A DNA stretch of 64,000 nucleotides from Chaetoderma sp. LZ-2023a (lineage: Eukaryota; Mollusca; Caudofoveata; Chaetodermatida; Chaetodermatidae). Below the pieces are notes generated by a model. The model did no database searches. It saw nothing but the letters and a program-made list of their open reading frames with translations, and was not told the DNA's origin. The stretch covers positions 50,206,073-50,270,072 of the forward strand of contig CM067360.1 in assembly GCA_034401795.1 (NCBI GenBank). Direction: 5' to 3'. Position 1 is the stretch's first letter; each line of letters opens with the position of its first letter. The position numbers were made by a program, and so were the translations under genes. Below are positions 1-10,476 of this stretch, piece by piece.

Positions 1-351
1 ATAGAGATCCAAGTTTGTTCAAAGAAAGGCGATCAGCCAATTTGGCTGGTGACCATCTTGGATTCTGGCCACTTTTTAACACATTTAAATATCTTCTCCG
101 AATCTACTTGGGGGATCGAGTCAAATCTCATGAATCATCATCCAGGACAAGAGCTGAACCAAGTTTGTTAAAGGGAAATTGATGTGTCAAATCGCCTGTA
201 AAGGCATGATAGTGTGGATTTCCAAAGCAAACTTGTCATGGTTCGTTGGTTCGTAATACACGTATTCAGTAAGGCACTGACAAACAAGTGTAACCAATGA
301 ATCATGGACAATTTTACCAAACTATGGATAGTCTGATCTTGAAATCTTTTT
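1..351 (+). repeat. AGCTCACC-family dispersed repeat, internal fragment
   Basis: It carries phrases that recur in the other copies (23577, 38810, 39850, 45890): CAAGTTTGTTCAAA, CCAATTTGGCTGGTG and GCCATCTTGGATT-like. The left terminus is outside the window. The right terminus of a related copy is at 1871-1912. Confidence 0.6.
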
Positions 352-1020
352 CTAAAGTGAAACTAGTAATGATGCAGATAGTACCCCTGCATAGTATACA
401 TCTCTGCTGTAAAATTGTGGGTTGATATCTGGTGAGGTATTAATGAGTGGTGCATAAAAAACTAACAAAAAAATATGAACAAAGTTCAAAGTCCAAAACC
501 TGTGAAAAAAGTAGTAAAACTTGCCCAAAAATATATCAGTAATGATGCAGATGCAGATTATATCCCTGTATTGCATAGAATACTTTTGTAAAGTTTCATT
601 GACATCACAATGACCATAGTTGAGGTAGATGGTCCATAAAGAACCGTAACCCAAAAATCATGAACAAAAATCAAAGTCCAAAACTGTGAAAAGGCAGAAG
701 AAATTTAACATGATGAAATTGGTAGTGATGTGGATAGCACCTCTGCATAGTATATAACACTGTTGTAAAATTGTGTTAATATCCGGTGAGCCAATGTTGA
801 AAAAGATGGGCCCATAAAAAACCTTAACCAGAAAGACATAAAAAAAGTTCAAAGTCCAAAACCATGGAAAAAAAGAAGGTAAAATGGGCCAAAATGAAAT
901 CTATAATTATGCAGATCACATCCCTGTATATTATAGATCACTTCTGTAAAGTTTCATTGAGATCGGATAAGCCATTGTCGTAAAAGAATTTGATTTAAAA
1001 ACCTTAACCAAAAGTGGTCA
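352..1020 (+). repeat. Four diverged tandem units, ~170-185 bp
   Basis: Each unit has a GATGCAGAT-like start (about 369, 539, 720 and 906), then CCCTGTAT/CCCCTGCATAG, CTGTAAAGTTTCATTGA and AAAAACCTTAACC with AAAGTCCAAAACC. Divergence between units is high, so the array is old. The minus-strand open frames here differ unit by unit and look like repeat translation rather than genes. Confidence 0.65.
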
Positions 1021-1914
1021 AATGACGGGCGCCGCCAATTCCGCCGCCAATGCCGCCACCGGAATTAGTGATCCCTGTGTCTCGCTTTCTGCTCAGGCAA
1101 GACAAAAACATGTTCGTCATGGACAAAATGCTCAAGCCTCCTTTTTCCCTGCCTGGGACTGGAAAAGAAATTTTTAGTAATGTCACTGGAATTGTTGCTT
1201 TCCTGTATAATTGTCCTGAAATTGAAACACTGGCATTTCATTGTTTAAATGCATGGTTAAGAAACTTGTTTGGAGTTATTTTTCAAAGTTTGTCATACAA
1301 TTCTATTACCGATTTGACTTCAAGCAGTAGAAATACATTATGATGAAGATCATAAACCTGGTGGTTGCTGGTACATTTCTAAAACCACTGGACACTGCTC
1401 AGTAATGAAACAGGTGGCTCAAAACATGATTTTCAATAACTACATCCTAAATATGTATGTTTTTTATTATAATATCAATTTATGGATATTGTGAGCTACT
1501 TTTGGTTGAAATATCTGCACATACAGAAAAGGGGGTGGCAGATAACAATGTTGTTGCAGATGTTTCAATGTTTTATGAACAATATGTATTCAAATGGAGC
1601 ATGGCATGCAGCAAGAATTAGGCATCTGATCTTAATAAACCGTAACTAATTTGTTCTATGCCATCATTGCAATCTGTTGCCAGTATAATGAAGCTGATTT
1701 TTCCCACATCTTTATGTGATTTGGACCTTTAAGTCATCAAGAGCTTATCCAATCTCAATAAAACCTTTCAGATTTGTACTGTGTCATCATTGCATCCTTG
1801 TTCTTATTGCAATTCTGGGCATAGCTTTAGGGTTCTACTTATAGTTGTTGACCTTCGTAGTTGTAATGCCTATATTCCAGGTGAGCGATACAGGCCTCTT
1901 GAGCCTCTTAAACA
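1021..1914 (+). repeat. Repeat-derived intron sequence ending in an AGCTCACC-family right end
   Basis: It begins with a GCCGCC-rich stretch (1028-1065) continuous with the preceding repeat. Positions 1877-1912 carry the family right terminus CCAGGTGAGCGATA with AGGCCTCTTGAGCCTCTT. A 97-codon frame at 1050-1343 is open but begins in the GCCGCC repeat and has no recognisable domain. Confidence 0.45.
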
Positions 1915-2055
1915 AATTTACCACTGGAATGGTTAACTTGATTGGTGAGACAGTCATTCCAATGTAAACTTTAAAAAAATAATATTCTCTTGGCTTGCAA
2001 ATGGACATTTCTCAAGACTTCTGTGGAGGCCGTGTTTGGCCGACTTGGCCATTGA
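1915..2055. repeat. Decayed palindromic MITE (family 3) beside the exon acceptor
   Basis: It has ACCACTGGAATG...CAGTCATTCCA and then ATATTCTCTTGG with GCAAATGGACATTTCTCAAG. These are the half-palindrome and tail of the family seen complete at 26184-26388. It ends about 45 bases before the acceptor of the exon at 2100. Confidence 0.55.
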
Positions 2056-2099
2056 AATTCTAACATAATATGTTGCTGTGTATTTGGCTTATTTTTCAG

Positions 2100-2201
2100 T
2101 AACCTGAGTGGGATTGTGTCAGGCCTCGGAGAGCTGATGGTGTTGCAGGCTACGGTCAAGCTGGACAGTGGACAGCCTTACCAGTGCCCATATACAATAA
2201 G
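2100..2201 (+). CDS. FOCAD: FOCAD (focadhesin) internal coding exon
   Basis: Seen: a pyrimidine-rich acceptor (TTATTTTTCAG, ending at 2099) and a donor (GTTAGT from 2202) bound 102 bp. The exon is one base, then 33 open codons from 2101, then two bases (AG). The translation contains GLGELMVLQA, ends in PYTI, and completes to PYTIR when spliced to 62995. Known: human focadhesin, a large HEAT/armadillo-like scaffold protein linked to focal adhesions and to RNA-decay (SKI complex) stability, has near its N-terminus a helix with LLQMQAL followed by YTIR and HPHPLITV. Inferred: this is the orthologous exon, and both its length and phase fit. Earlier exons lie outside the window. A decayed palindromic MITE ends about 50 bases before the acceptor. 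The residue match is from memory, so an exon of another HEAT-like protein is not excluded. Confidence 0.75.
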
Positions 2202-2319
2202 GTTAGTATTAATGCCCGCAAGAGGGAGTGTTCCCCCACCCCTCCGCTCCCACTGATGCAATGGGTCAGTAGACTAGCAAAGACAAACAAGTGATTTGTG
2301 TATCAAGTGAAGTGCCATA

Positions 2320-2596
2320 GTTGTTATTACACCACAAACATCCATTGCCGTTCAATCACTACTTGCTAAATCAAACTATCTGCATTTAGCACCAGAAAAA
2401 GATTTTTATGCTTGCTTTCATGCCCCCATATGCCTATACCAACCCAATGTTCCCTCAACCAGGCTTCTGGTAGAGTACACTCACCATACAGCCTGCATTA
2501 GACTGGCACCAGTCTATACTCACTCCTCTAAGACCTAGGTCAAAGTGGATGCGCAGAGGAGACTAAGAGTAACATAGAATCACTTTCAAATCTTTC
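2320..2596 (+). repeat. Left inverted terminal repeat of DIRS element 1
   Basis: From about 2350 (GTTCAATCACTACTTGCTAA) to CACTTTCAAAT it is the reverse complement of 10170-10410. The outermost about 30 bases (GTTGTTATTACACCACAAAC) are unique to the left end and recur only, inverted, in the internal complementary region. Confidence 0.85.
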
Positions 2597-3023
2597 TGCT
2601 AACCGAAAGGTTTGTTTTGCGCCGGTCAAAGTTTTTTGTGCTTGCCATCTGTGTCAGATATGTACTTAAGAGGATTACTTCTTAATATCATGCCTGCAAT
2701 GAAATCCCTATTATCTAAGTTACGTGGTAGAGTAACTTTATGGTTTTATATGTATTATTTGTGCTTTTGTTTCTTTGTTACCGGTTTTCGTGGTAGTCAA
2801 CTATGCCTTACCATTTATACACTCATAAACACGCTAAGTGGGATTGCTATAAATATCAATCCTAGGTACCCGTAACATGAAGAGTTCAAAGTTTATTTCT
2901 AAACGGTAACCTTTTACTTATACCTTTGCTAGCATGTGCTTTCTCTGCCTTTGTTAGGCGTTTGTTAGAGTTGGCTAGAGATTGCAGAAGCTGTATGCTT
3001 CATCTTTTCCTATTTTTTCGTTT

Positions 3024-4283
3024 ATAGGATTCTCTGAAACCAGCTGAAAAGGTGAAATGTTCATCATCTAAGTGTGATCGCCATCACCCACCTGAATTTG
3101 CTGGGCACGTGTGCCTTAAGTGTACTTCATGTACACCTAACGTTATGTGCGGTATTTGCAAGGGGTGGTCGCCTGCTTTACGAAAGATTTACTTCAAAGA
3201 TTTTGTTTCAAAAACACAGGTGGCCTCTGATAGCTTCCCTCCTATTGCTGCAAATGGAAAACATTCTAACCCTCCTAAATTAGAAAAACTCCTGCAGCAG
3301 TGGAAGGGGGCCCTCCATCTTCTAGTCAGAATAGCGATGCAGTTTTGGCTCTTCGCCGGTTTTGAGTCGTTTGCCACTATCTAAACTCAGTCTTTGGATG
3401 AATGTATTTCTTCAGAAATTTCAGCAGCGAAAGCGGGCAGTGACTGAGATGGTACCTTTTCCGAATCCTAAAGGCCATGTCCGTAATTGGGGGAAACCTG
3501 TGTCCCTCACCACGAGACAGGTGACGAGTCCTAAGGCGAAGAAAAAGGATAGCAGGAAGAGAATGGTGGGCTCGTGCAGATCACCAAATTCTCAAACCAA
3601 CGTAAATCTTGGGGCCAGCAACACCCTCAAGTGGTGGTTCTGAATGTGTCCGGTTCACAGCTTGCCAATGTCAAAGTATCGGTCGTTCCAGTCATGCACA
3701 ACGTTCGTAGGTCACCTGTTTTATTTTCTGCTGGTTGCGAGGATAGTTTGATTGTTTCTTCCGGTCCGTGTTCTTCTGGTTCCACCATTTCTTGGTATTC
3801 TGTTGCTCCGGTTCTGCAGGACTGGGTCAATTGCCAACTTCCGTTTCCAGTTACCGCTCTTCCGCTCCCAATCCAACTTCCGGTGTGGCTGCATTTCTGT
3901 GTCTTCATGATCTTGGTCAGCTTCTGCTTTGTGCTTCCGTTTCCGGTATGGCTTCGGGCTTGACTTCGGGATTTGCTGTTCATTCGGGTCTTTATGATCC
4001 TAGTCAGCTTCCGGTGTCAGCTTCCGCTTCCCGCTCGACTTCCGGTTTTATTGATCACTCAGGTTGGTATGAACCTGGTCAATTTCCGGTTCCAGCTTCC
4101 CCTCTTCGCACTTCCGTTTCCCATGTGACTTCTGGTCCAACTTATCTGCAAGGTCTGCAGGATCCTGGTCAGTTTCCGACTTCCGCTTCCGGTTCACGTA
4201 TTTCCGGTCTTTCCTTGACTTCCGGCTCATATTTCCGGTTCCAAGATTTTTTCCACTTCCGTTTTTCGTTCATCCGGGGATAG
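3024..4283 (+). pseudogene. DIRS element 1 ORF1 (Gag-like), frameshifted
   Basis: Not an intact gene. The first block (to 3384) is Cys/His-rich: CSSSKCDRHH, HVCLKCTSC and MCGICKGWSP. This is the CxxC cluster typical of DIRS ORF1 proteins, which are thought to bind nucleic acid. The frame continues upstream only to 3029, where CTATTTTTTCGTTTATAG looks like a splice acceptor, so ORF1 may have had a 5' intron. Later segments lie in other frames (3362-3643, 3574-3963, 3768-4283). The last carries an imperfect peptide repeat: GLYDPSQLPVSAS, GWYEPGQFPVPAS and GLQDPGQFPTSAS. The repeat is also visible at DNA level as recurrent CTTCCG/GGTTCC. Function is inferred from position and the Cys pattern. 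Confidence 0.6.
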
Positions 4284-5519
4284 GGTTGCTTACAGTTTCA
4301 GGGACATTTCCGTGTTCATTTTCTTAGGTCCTAGTCATCATCTGGCCTAAGAGTTAGTATTATTTGCGCAATTTGCTTTAAAGAATCAAACTATTCAATG
4401 GCTGAATATCTTCATACAGAGACATTGACAGTCTTTTGAATTTATACAGACATTCAGCATTTATTCTTTAGCAGTAACAGTATTTCAATGTAATTAAAGA
4501 CTCTTCTGACTGGTTTCCGTATGGGTTTTTTGGTTTAGCTTATTTTCATATGCACCTATTGTAGGTTTATATAGAACACTCGGCCAATAAGGCAGTTGTA
4601 GTCTTCCGTCAAGCGTGTATTTTCAGTTAGTCTTAACATTCCCATTCTTCATTATTTAATATTTCTTCTTTCAGATTTAATTTATTTATTGATTTATTTA
4701 TTTCTCTTTCTGACTAAGTTTCTGTGCATCATTTCTAGATATGTAATTTTTTTCTTTCATCCGCCATTAGATGGCCAGTTGTCTTCGGGCCATTCAGCCT
4801 TTTCTCTCGCTCCTTTCTCCTCTTATATTGGCAGGTTGACATATTTATATTAACCTAAGAGAGTTAATTCGTTGCCATTTTTCTCCCGTAATTTTTTATT
4901 CTAAATCAGCTTTTATTTCTTCTTTTCTTTTTATGGGTTATTTCTCCTTTCTTAGTGTCTTTTTATTCTTGTGGACATTGTTCTTGGTTCCATTCTCTTC
5001 TCGGGGTTCCCTCTCTTGATTCTATTCCTTTTCAGTGACTGTCAGTTTTTCTTCTCTGTCATCATGGTTACGGCGAGTCATTTCGCCCTGGGTTCATGTT
5101 GCCTCTGTGCCATTTCAGCACTTTTCTTCCCTTTCGCCATTATTTTTGCCTGACTAGTTTTATCTATTTACTTAAAGGTTTGTTCTTTCCTTACATCCCG
5201 GCGTCAGTTTTTCTCGGCTAGTAAATTTACATATTTTTTTTCTTTCCTCCTACCTCCGATAACTGTTGATCATCGTCTTATCTGTCAGTTTGATAGATTC
5301 CTTTCCCTTTTTTCATTTTCCCCTTTAATTCCTTTCATGATATTTTTCTATGTTTTTGTAGTTTTCTGGGGATTTTCTCCTAGATCAGAGTTTATTCTGC
5401 TGATCCTTGAAGTTGTCTTTATGCATGTTTATTTCATAGTTTTTTTCTATAGGCTTTTCTGTATTATTCACTTCCTTCTTGTCATTCTCAGTAGATTGTT
5501 TTCAATTGTTTTTTCTGTA
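4284..5519 (+). other. T-rich decayed internal sequence of DIRS element 1
   Basis: The + strand is strongly T-rich, with runs such as TTTTTTTCTTTC and frames rich in Phe, Leu and Ser. No frame longer than about 65 codons and no recognisable domain. By DIRS gene order the end of ORF1 and the start of the reverse transcriptase would be expected here and after the nested element, but I could not see the catalytic motif. Confidence 0.4.
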
Positions 5520-6623
5520 CCGTATTCCGCTTAATAGTAGCCTATGCTCTAATAGAAGCGCACCCCCTAACTTTGACATATGAGCTCCAATGATTTCTTA
5601 GCAGTTTCAAAACGGCAAAACTCTGTATTAGAAGCCAACCCTCTAACTCAGCAGACTGTATAGGAAAATTTTTCTTAATAGCAAATTTGTAAGAATAGCG
5701 TGTATAATAATAACAATCATGTCACAGGTGTGTCTACTTCAGACCGATATCTGCCCTGATACATTCCCGGCCCCTCTAGAAGTCAATACAGGCCTCGGAT
5801 TTGTAAATCTCGACCGCCTATTAGATAAATACTAGTAGTAGGCCACGTATGTTCAAGATATAATAAAGTTTATTCCACACTTTTGTTGTCAAAATGCACG
5901 TAAAACAGTCTTGGCGTGATTAAATACCTTCCTTATAAATATATTTTAAGACCAAATTTATGTACCAAACAACAAGCACGGGAGAAAATGTGCATCAATT
6001 TTGTAACGCCGATCAACATTAAATGATCCAAATTGAATTATTACGAACGACAATATAGCTGGCTTCTTAAGTTGGCGAGCCAGCGGTTCTTGAGATGGGA
6101 GGCATCATGTTCTCGTGAGATATTATACGCTAACGGGGGTTTATCAAACAGGTACCCATTTTTTAAGATCAGGATAATACTCAGTTCCTATCGCGCAATG
6201 ATAATATATAGATATTTCCGAGTTCCGAGTCCCCGATTCCAGAATATTTATATCTGAGTACTCGCTCTAAAATACTCTTCAATTGGAGGCGAATCACGTG
6301 ATTTGTATTTTTTCGCGACGCCATTTTATATCAAATTGTCGATTCATTTTGATGTAATAAACGAGCTTTATTAAAGGATACGCAATATTTAGGCGCTCAA
6401 ATCAAATAATTTCACTTCCCCAGTGATGTTTTGAGGTATACATTAAACGTAGGCGGTGGGAATTTTTACGGGAGAAAATACATTGAATCTCCGTGGTAAA
6501 AATTTTAGAACTTTTTTGGGAAAACTGTTATATAAGCCCACCCCCTTTCTCAGAGATGTTTGGTTGGAAATTGAACACCACTTGTCCTAATAGAAGCCTA
6601 GGCTATTATTAAGCGAAATACGG
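5520..6623. mobile_element. Nested 1.1-kb TIR element with TA target duplication
   Basis: Left end CCGTATTCCGCTTAATAGTA and right end TATTAAGCGAAATACGG are inverted copies (about 20 of 24 bases), flanked on both sides by TA (5518-5519 and 6624-6625). TA duplications and this size suggest a non-autonomous Tc1/mariner-type or related element. No transposase frame is visible. Its interior (about 6070-6440) is collinear, in reverse complement, with about 32650-33000 and the equivalent part of the second DIRS copy. Confidence 0.7.
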
Positions 6624-8120
6624 TACCTTGGTTTCTATCTTGTGGGGGTTGTGTGAGGCCAGGTTTTCTGTTCTGTAAGTTTAATATCTTCTTAATAGTC
6701 TTAAGTCTCTTATTTTTTCTTGTCTGATTAGTAGGTTCCTCAAATTATTTTTATATATATTTTTTTTTCCTTTTTTTCTTTTTTTTTAGTTGTTCTCATA
6801 GAAGTTCTTTACTAGGTGCTGAGTGGTTGCATACTCTAGTCCTCTATATCCACATTTTCTTCTCTGGCTCCTGGTAAACTGTGTGACCTCCGGTAATCAG
6901 GGGCATTTTATAATTAAATAATACATCCTGGTTTCTCCAGGCCTTATCCAATCTATTTTTAAAAAGCATTTAATCTGGGTGCATTAACTACATTGGTTGG
7001 CAGGTCATTCCAAATATTTACTATTCTAGATGGAAATGCTTTAAGTCTTATTTTCTTTTTTAGGTCTTTGCTTAATTTATGTTAATAGGCTGGATTTTTT
7101 GGTTGATAGCTTTAATTTAGGTGCTACTTCAGGATCATATATTATTAAGTAGTTTATATACTGCAATCATGTCTTCCCTATGTCTCTGGTTTGATAATGT
7201 TGGCAACTTTAACACTCTAAGTCTTCTTTCCTTTCCTTTTAGTTCTCCCTTTCAAGGCTGTGGTGGGAGGGGGGGGGGTGTTGTTGCTGATTTTTCATTT
7301 CATTCGATTACTCACTTTTTGACAGTTGATTTACATTCTGCATCATGCAAGACTATCTGAACACAATATTTTGGCTCAATTGTAATTTAGTCTTTGATGG
7401 TTATTACTTTCATCCAAGGAGAGCAATTAATAGCTCTCCTTTAATTTCAAATCTTTGATCAGGGTTTAGATATTCTACTTTTTACATCTAAGTGCAGATT
7501 TAATATCATACAAATGTATTTGCAAATTTTTCATTTTGCTAGAGGAGCGATCACTCGCCTATCCCTGATCCTGGAGAGCATCTTTTTTTAACTCGCCACA
7601 ATTTTCTAGTATTTAAGCCTGGGTTATTTCATGGAATGTAGATTTCATTTTATTCTTTCTTCTGTTGATAGAGTGGGAGTTCTTGCTCTATCGTTATTAT
7701 ATCTTTATTGATCTCGTTCTAACATCTATTTCTGGGTCTCTTTTATTATGTTGAAAGGAAGAGTTTATATCTAGAGTCATGTAGCTGTCTAGACAAATTT
7801 TTTATAAGGAAATTTAGATCCAGGATTTAATCCCGCTGCATAGTTTTCAGTTGCAGCAGGAATTCTTCATCATCTATCAATTCAGACAATTTATCCTTGG
7901 TCATCTATTTCCTTGAGTATATTTTCTACATTCATCTCTTTCAAGAATTATTGCAGGGGTATGCAGTTTGTCATGCAGGCTAGGTTGGATTATAAAACTT
8001 CTCAAAAAGTCATGCCTAGTCCTTTCAAGTTTTCACCCATCTCGGCGTCTCTTTCGACCTGCCACAGGGCTTAGTCTTTCCTCCAGAGGCAAGGTGTTCC
8101 ATTAGTCAAGACCTCTCCTT
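6624..8120 (+). other. Decayed pol-proximal DIRS sequence, reverse transcriptase not recognisable
   Basis: T-rich decayed sequence like 4284-5519, with a G run at about 7268-7278. From about 7960 the composition becomes coding-like and leads into the RNase H block. I see no reverse transcriptase catalytic box in any frame. Confidence 0.35.
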
Positions 8121-8124
8121 AGGC

Positions 8125-8520
8125 GATTATTTTGACAGACGCTTCCTAGGAGGGGTGGGGAGTAGTCTGGAACTCCCTGTCGATTTCCGGTCTTTGGGCC
8201 CTGGAGGAGTCAACTGCTTTTCATCATTATCTTGGAGTTGTGGGCTGTCAAGAAGGCTCTCCTCTCGTGGGCGGATTGAGTGAGAGGCCTCAAGATCTCG
8301 ATTCGATCAGCCAATTCCACGGTAGTTTCCTACGTCATCAGACAGGGAGGAACGAGGTTTTCACTTCTTTGTATGGAAATTTGGAATCATCTGTTGTGGT
8401 GCCGCAAGAAACAAAAATATTTTTCTAGTGGCCAGTCATGTCACAAGCAGACTGAACATTCTTGCGGACCAGTCGGTAAGACCCAATAAGTTTGTCCACT
8501 CCAAGTGGCGGTTAAAGAAT
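8125..8520 (+). pseudogene. DIRS element 1 RNase H domain, broken
   Basis: Motifs appear in order across two frames: ILTDAS then EGWG after a stop (about 8127-8160), LELWAVKKALLSWAD (about 8230-8275), VRGLKISIRS followed by NSTVVSYVIRQGGTR (about 8281-8355), and LNILADQSVRPNK (about 8455-8495). These match the RNase H and linker of DIRS polymerases: acidic residues in TDAS and LELWA, the DNTTVVSY-x-x-QGGT block, and the ADxLSRP end. The Asp usually present in the DNTTVV box reads Ala here. In-frame stops interrupt TDAS/EGWG and WAD/VRG. The product would degrade the RNA template during element replication, but this copy cannot encode it whole. Confidence 0.75.
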
Positions 8521-8629
8521 TCGGTTGTCTAAGTGATTTTTCAGCATCAGGGTTGTCCCCGCATAGCTCTCTGCGACGTCTGAATGCCCAGATCTCCTCT
8601 TTCATGTCTCCTTTTCCGGACAGTTAGGC

Positions 8630-9785
8630 TTTGGTGGTGGACACCCTGTCTCAGTCCTGGACACGAATGTTTGCCTATGTATTCCCACTAACAATTTTGA
8701 TTCCGTTGGTCCTGAAGAAGGTCAGGGACCAGATCTGCGAAAATCTTCTGGTAGCCCATTTTTGGCCAAAGAGAATCTTGTTCATAGACCTTCTTGATCT
8801 TCTGGTAGACTTTCCTTGTCTTCTTCCAGTATCCCCAGATCTTCTCTCTCAAGTAAGGGGCATGTGTCTAGATCCAAATCCAGAAATCTTCAGTTTGTGC
8901 GATTGGAGAATATCGAGTATCTGGTCCCTGAGATCAAGTTTTCTTCAAGATCTCAGGAAATCCTTGACTGCTAGGAGGGAGTTGACACGTCAAGTTTACA
9001 AGGGTCAACTTAAAATCTTTGGAGAATGGTGTTCAAACCATGGTGTCTTGCCCGATTTTTTTCTATTTCCCAGGTGTTAGATTTTTTATCGATTCTTTAC
9101 AACTATCAGCTAACGGCGTTAGGGTTTCAGATTTTCCATGGCTTCTTCCCTTCCGTGTTTTTTTAATGCCGTTATCAAGGATTCAAAGATTCTCAATGGT
9201 TTTATTAGAGGTTTGGGCAATATTCGTCCTCCAGTGGCTAAGCCTTTGCCTTCCTGGAATTTGGCCTTGATTATTCTAGTATTGGCAGGTCTCCATTTTG
9301 AACCAATTGGATCTATCAGTCTCAAAATGTTGACTCTTAAGGCTGTTTTTTTCCTGATGCCACCACTTCAGCTAGAAGATGCAAAATTCATGCTCTTTTC
9401 ACAGAAAAAGACAGATTTATCGAATCTGGGGATGGTCTAGTTTTATATCCCAGAAGGGATTTGTTATCGAAGACCTAATCTAACCGTTACCCAGCCAATT
9501 TTAAAAGATCTGATTTTTTGCACTTATGGGTCCCGTACATGGAGGAGGTAGCTAGACCAGTTTTAAGGCGTTGGTTGCCAGATGGATCTGTGAGCACATT
9601 AAATTATGCTATGAGATTGCCTCCCCTGTTGAGATCAATTTAGCCCATGTCAAGGTGCACGACTCGTGATATGGCTACCTCCGTTGCTCTTTTCTTCGGC
9701 TCATCATTGGACGACATCATGTAAGTTGCAGGTTGGAAATCTGAATCGACTTTTTCTCTTTCTATTTAAAGGATCAGAGCTCAGC
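8630..9785 (+). pseudogene. DIRS element 1 tyrosine recombinase, frameshifted
   Basis: Begins with the linker phrase DTLSQSWTRMFAYVFP and IPLVLKKVRDQ (8637-8740). Then comes the core-binding region SLTARRELTRQVYKGQLKIF (about 8960-9020). The catalytic domain follows: EPIGSISLKMLTLKAVFFL; then, after a shift near 9355, TTSARRCKIHALF with the first catalytic Arg; the H-x-x-R box at about 9657-9668, itself broken by a small deletion; ATSVALFFGSSLDDIM (about 9671-9721); and FYLKDQSSA with the nucleophile Tyr at 9763-9765. Known: DIRS recombinases integrate the circular cDNA. A TAA follows DDIM at 9722, a position shared with the other DIRS family in this window. At least four frame breaks are present. 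Confidence 0.8.
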
Positions 9786-9978
9786 GGCTTCCTTTTTTTT
9801 TGTAAATGTAATGATCTTAATAAAACAAGCCTAAGACCATTTACCAAGCACATCTCACCGATTTCGCTAGTCTGTATGTCTGTCAGAAATGGTGAGAATA
9901 TTCTCTTGTTTTGTTTATTTCAGTGAGTTGATAATTTTCCTTGTTTGATAATTACTGTGTGATTTGTTATGAATACAC

Positions 9979-10105
9979 TATTAGCAAGTAGAGATTGAAT
10001 AGTAATGGATGTTTGTGGTGTAATAACAACCCCAAACAGACCCGCCTTGTGGGTTATCTGTAGTTTTATTAACCACTATAAAGTTACTTACCATTCAATC
10101 ACTAC
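9979..10105 (-). repeat. Internal complementary region of DIRS element 1
   Basis: 9979-10030 is the reverse complement of the left outer end (2320-2372). About 10040-10105 is the reverse complement of the right outer end (about 10408-10476), including CTGTAGTTTTATTAACCACT. Known: in DIRS1 this region templates completion of the ends during circle formation. Confidence 0.85.
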
Positions 10106-10169
10106 AACCCAGCCTCAGCCACCCCACATGGAAATGATTTGAGAATCTCTTTATTCTTTCTTGCATCTA

Positions 10170-10476
10170 AATTTGGAAAGTGATTCTATGTTACTCGTAG
10201 TCTCCTCTGCACATGCGCGCGCATGCACTTTGACCTAGGTCTTAGAGGAGTGAGTATAGACTGGTGCCAGTCTAATGCAGGCTGTATGGTGAGAGTGTAG
10301 TCTACCAGAAGCCTGGTTGAGGGTACAATGAGTCGGTATAGGCATATGGGGGCATGAAAGCAAGCATAAAAATTTGTTTCTGGTGCTAAATGCAGATAGT
10401 TTGATTTAGCAAGTAGTGATTGAACGGTAAGTATCTTTATAGTGGTTAATAAAACTACAGACCAACCCATAAGGGG
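10170..10476 (-). repeat. Right inverted terminal repeat of DIRS element 1
   Basis: Inverted match to 2320-2596. It contains a CATGCGCGCGCATG palindrome (about 10205-10222) resembling overlapping NRF-1 sites, a plausible promoter for element transcripts. The outer end runs through ATAAAACTACAG to about AAGGGG at 10476. That terminus is only approximate, because the internal copy has about 12 extra bases at the junction. Confidence 0.8.

Larger units (their letters stand above)
2320..10476 (+). mobile_element. DIRS-type tyrosine-recombinase retrotransposon (element 1)
   Basis: Seen: inverted terminal repeats of about 280-300 bp (2320-2596 and 10170-10476). An internal complementary region just inside the right repeat (9979-10105) is made of the reverse complement of the outer left end followed by the reverse complement of the outer right end. 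The coding order is ORF1 with Cys-rich motifs, then RNase H, then a tyrosine recombinase of DIRS type. Known: this layout is diagnostic of DIRS1-like elements, which replicate through a circle and integrate by recombinase rather than by DDE integrase, without target duplication. All reading frames are broken and the reverse transcriptase is not recognisable, so this copy cannot be autonomous. A TA-flanked element is nested at 5520-6623. Confidence 0.85.

Noticed and set aside
1050-1343. 97-codon + strand frame that could pass for an upstream exon
   Set aside because: It starts in the GCCGCC end of a repeat, has no acceptor and matches no part of focadhesin that I know.
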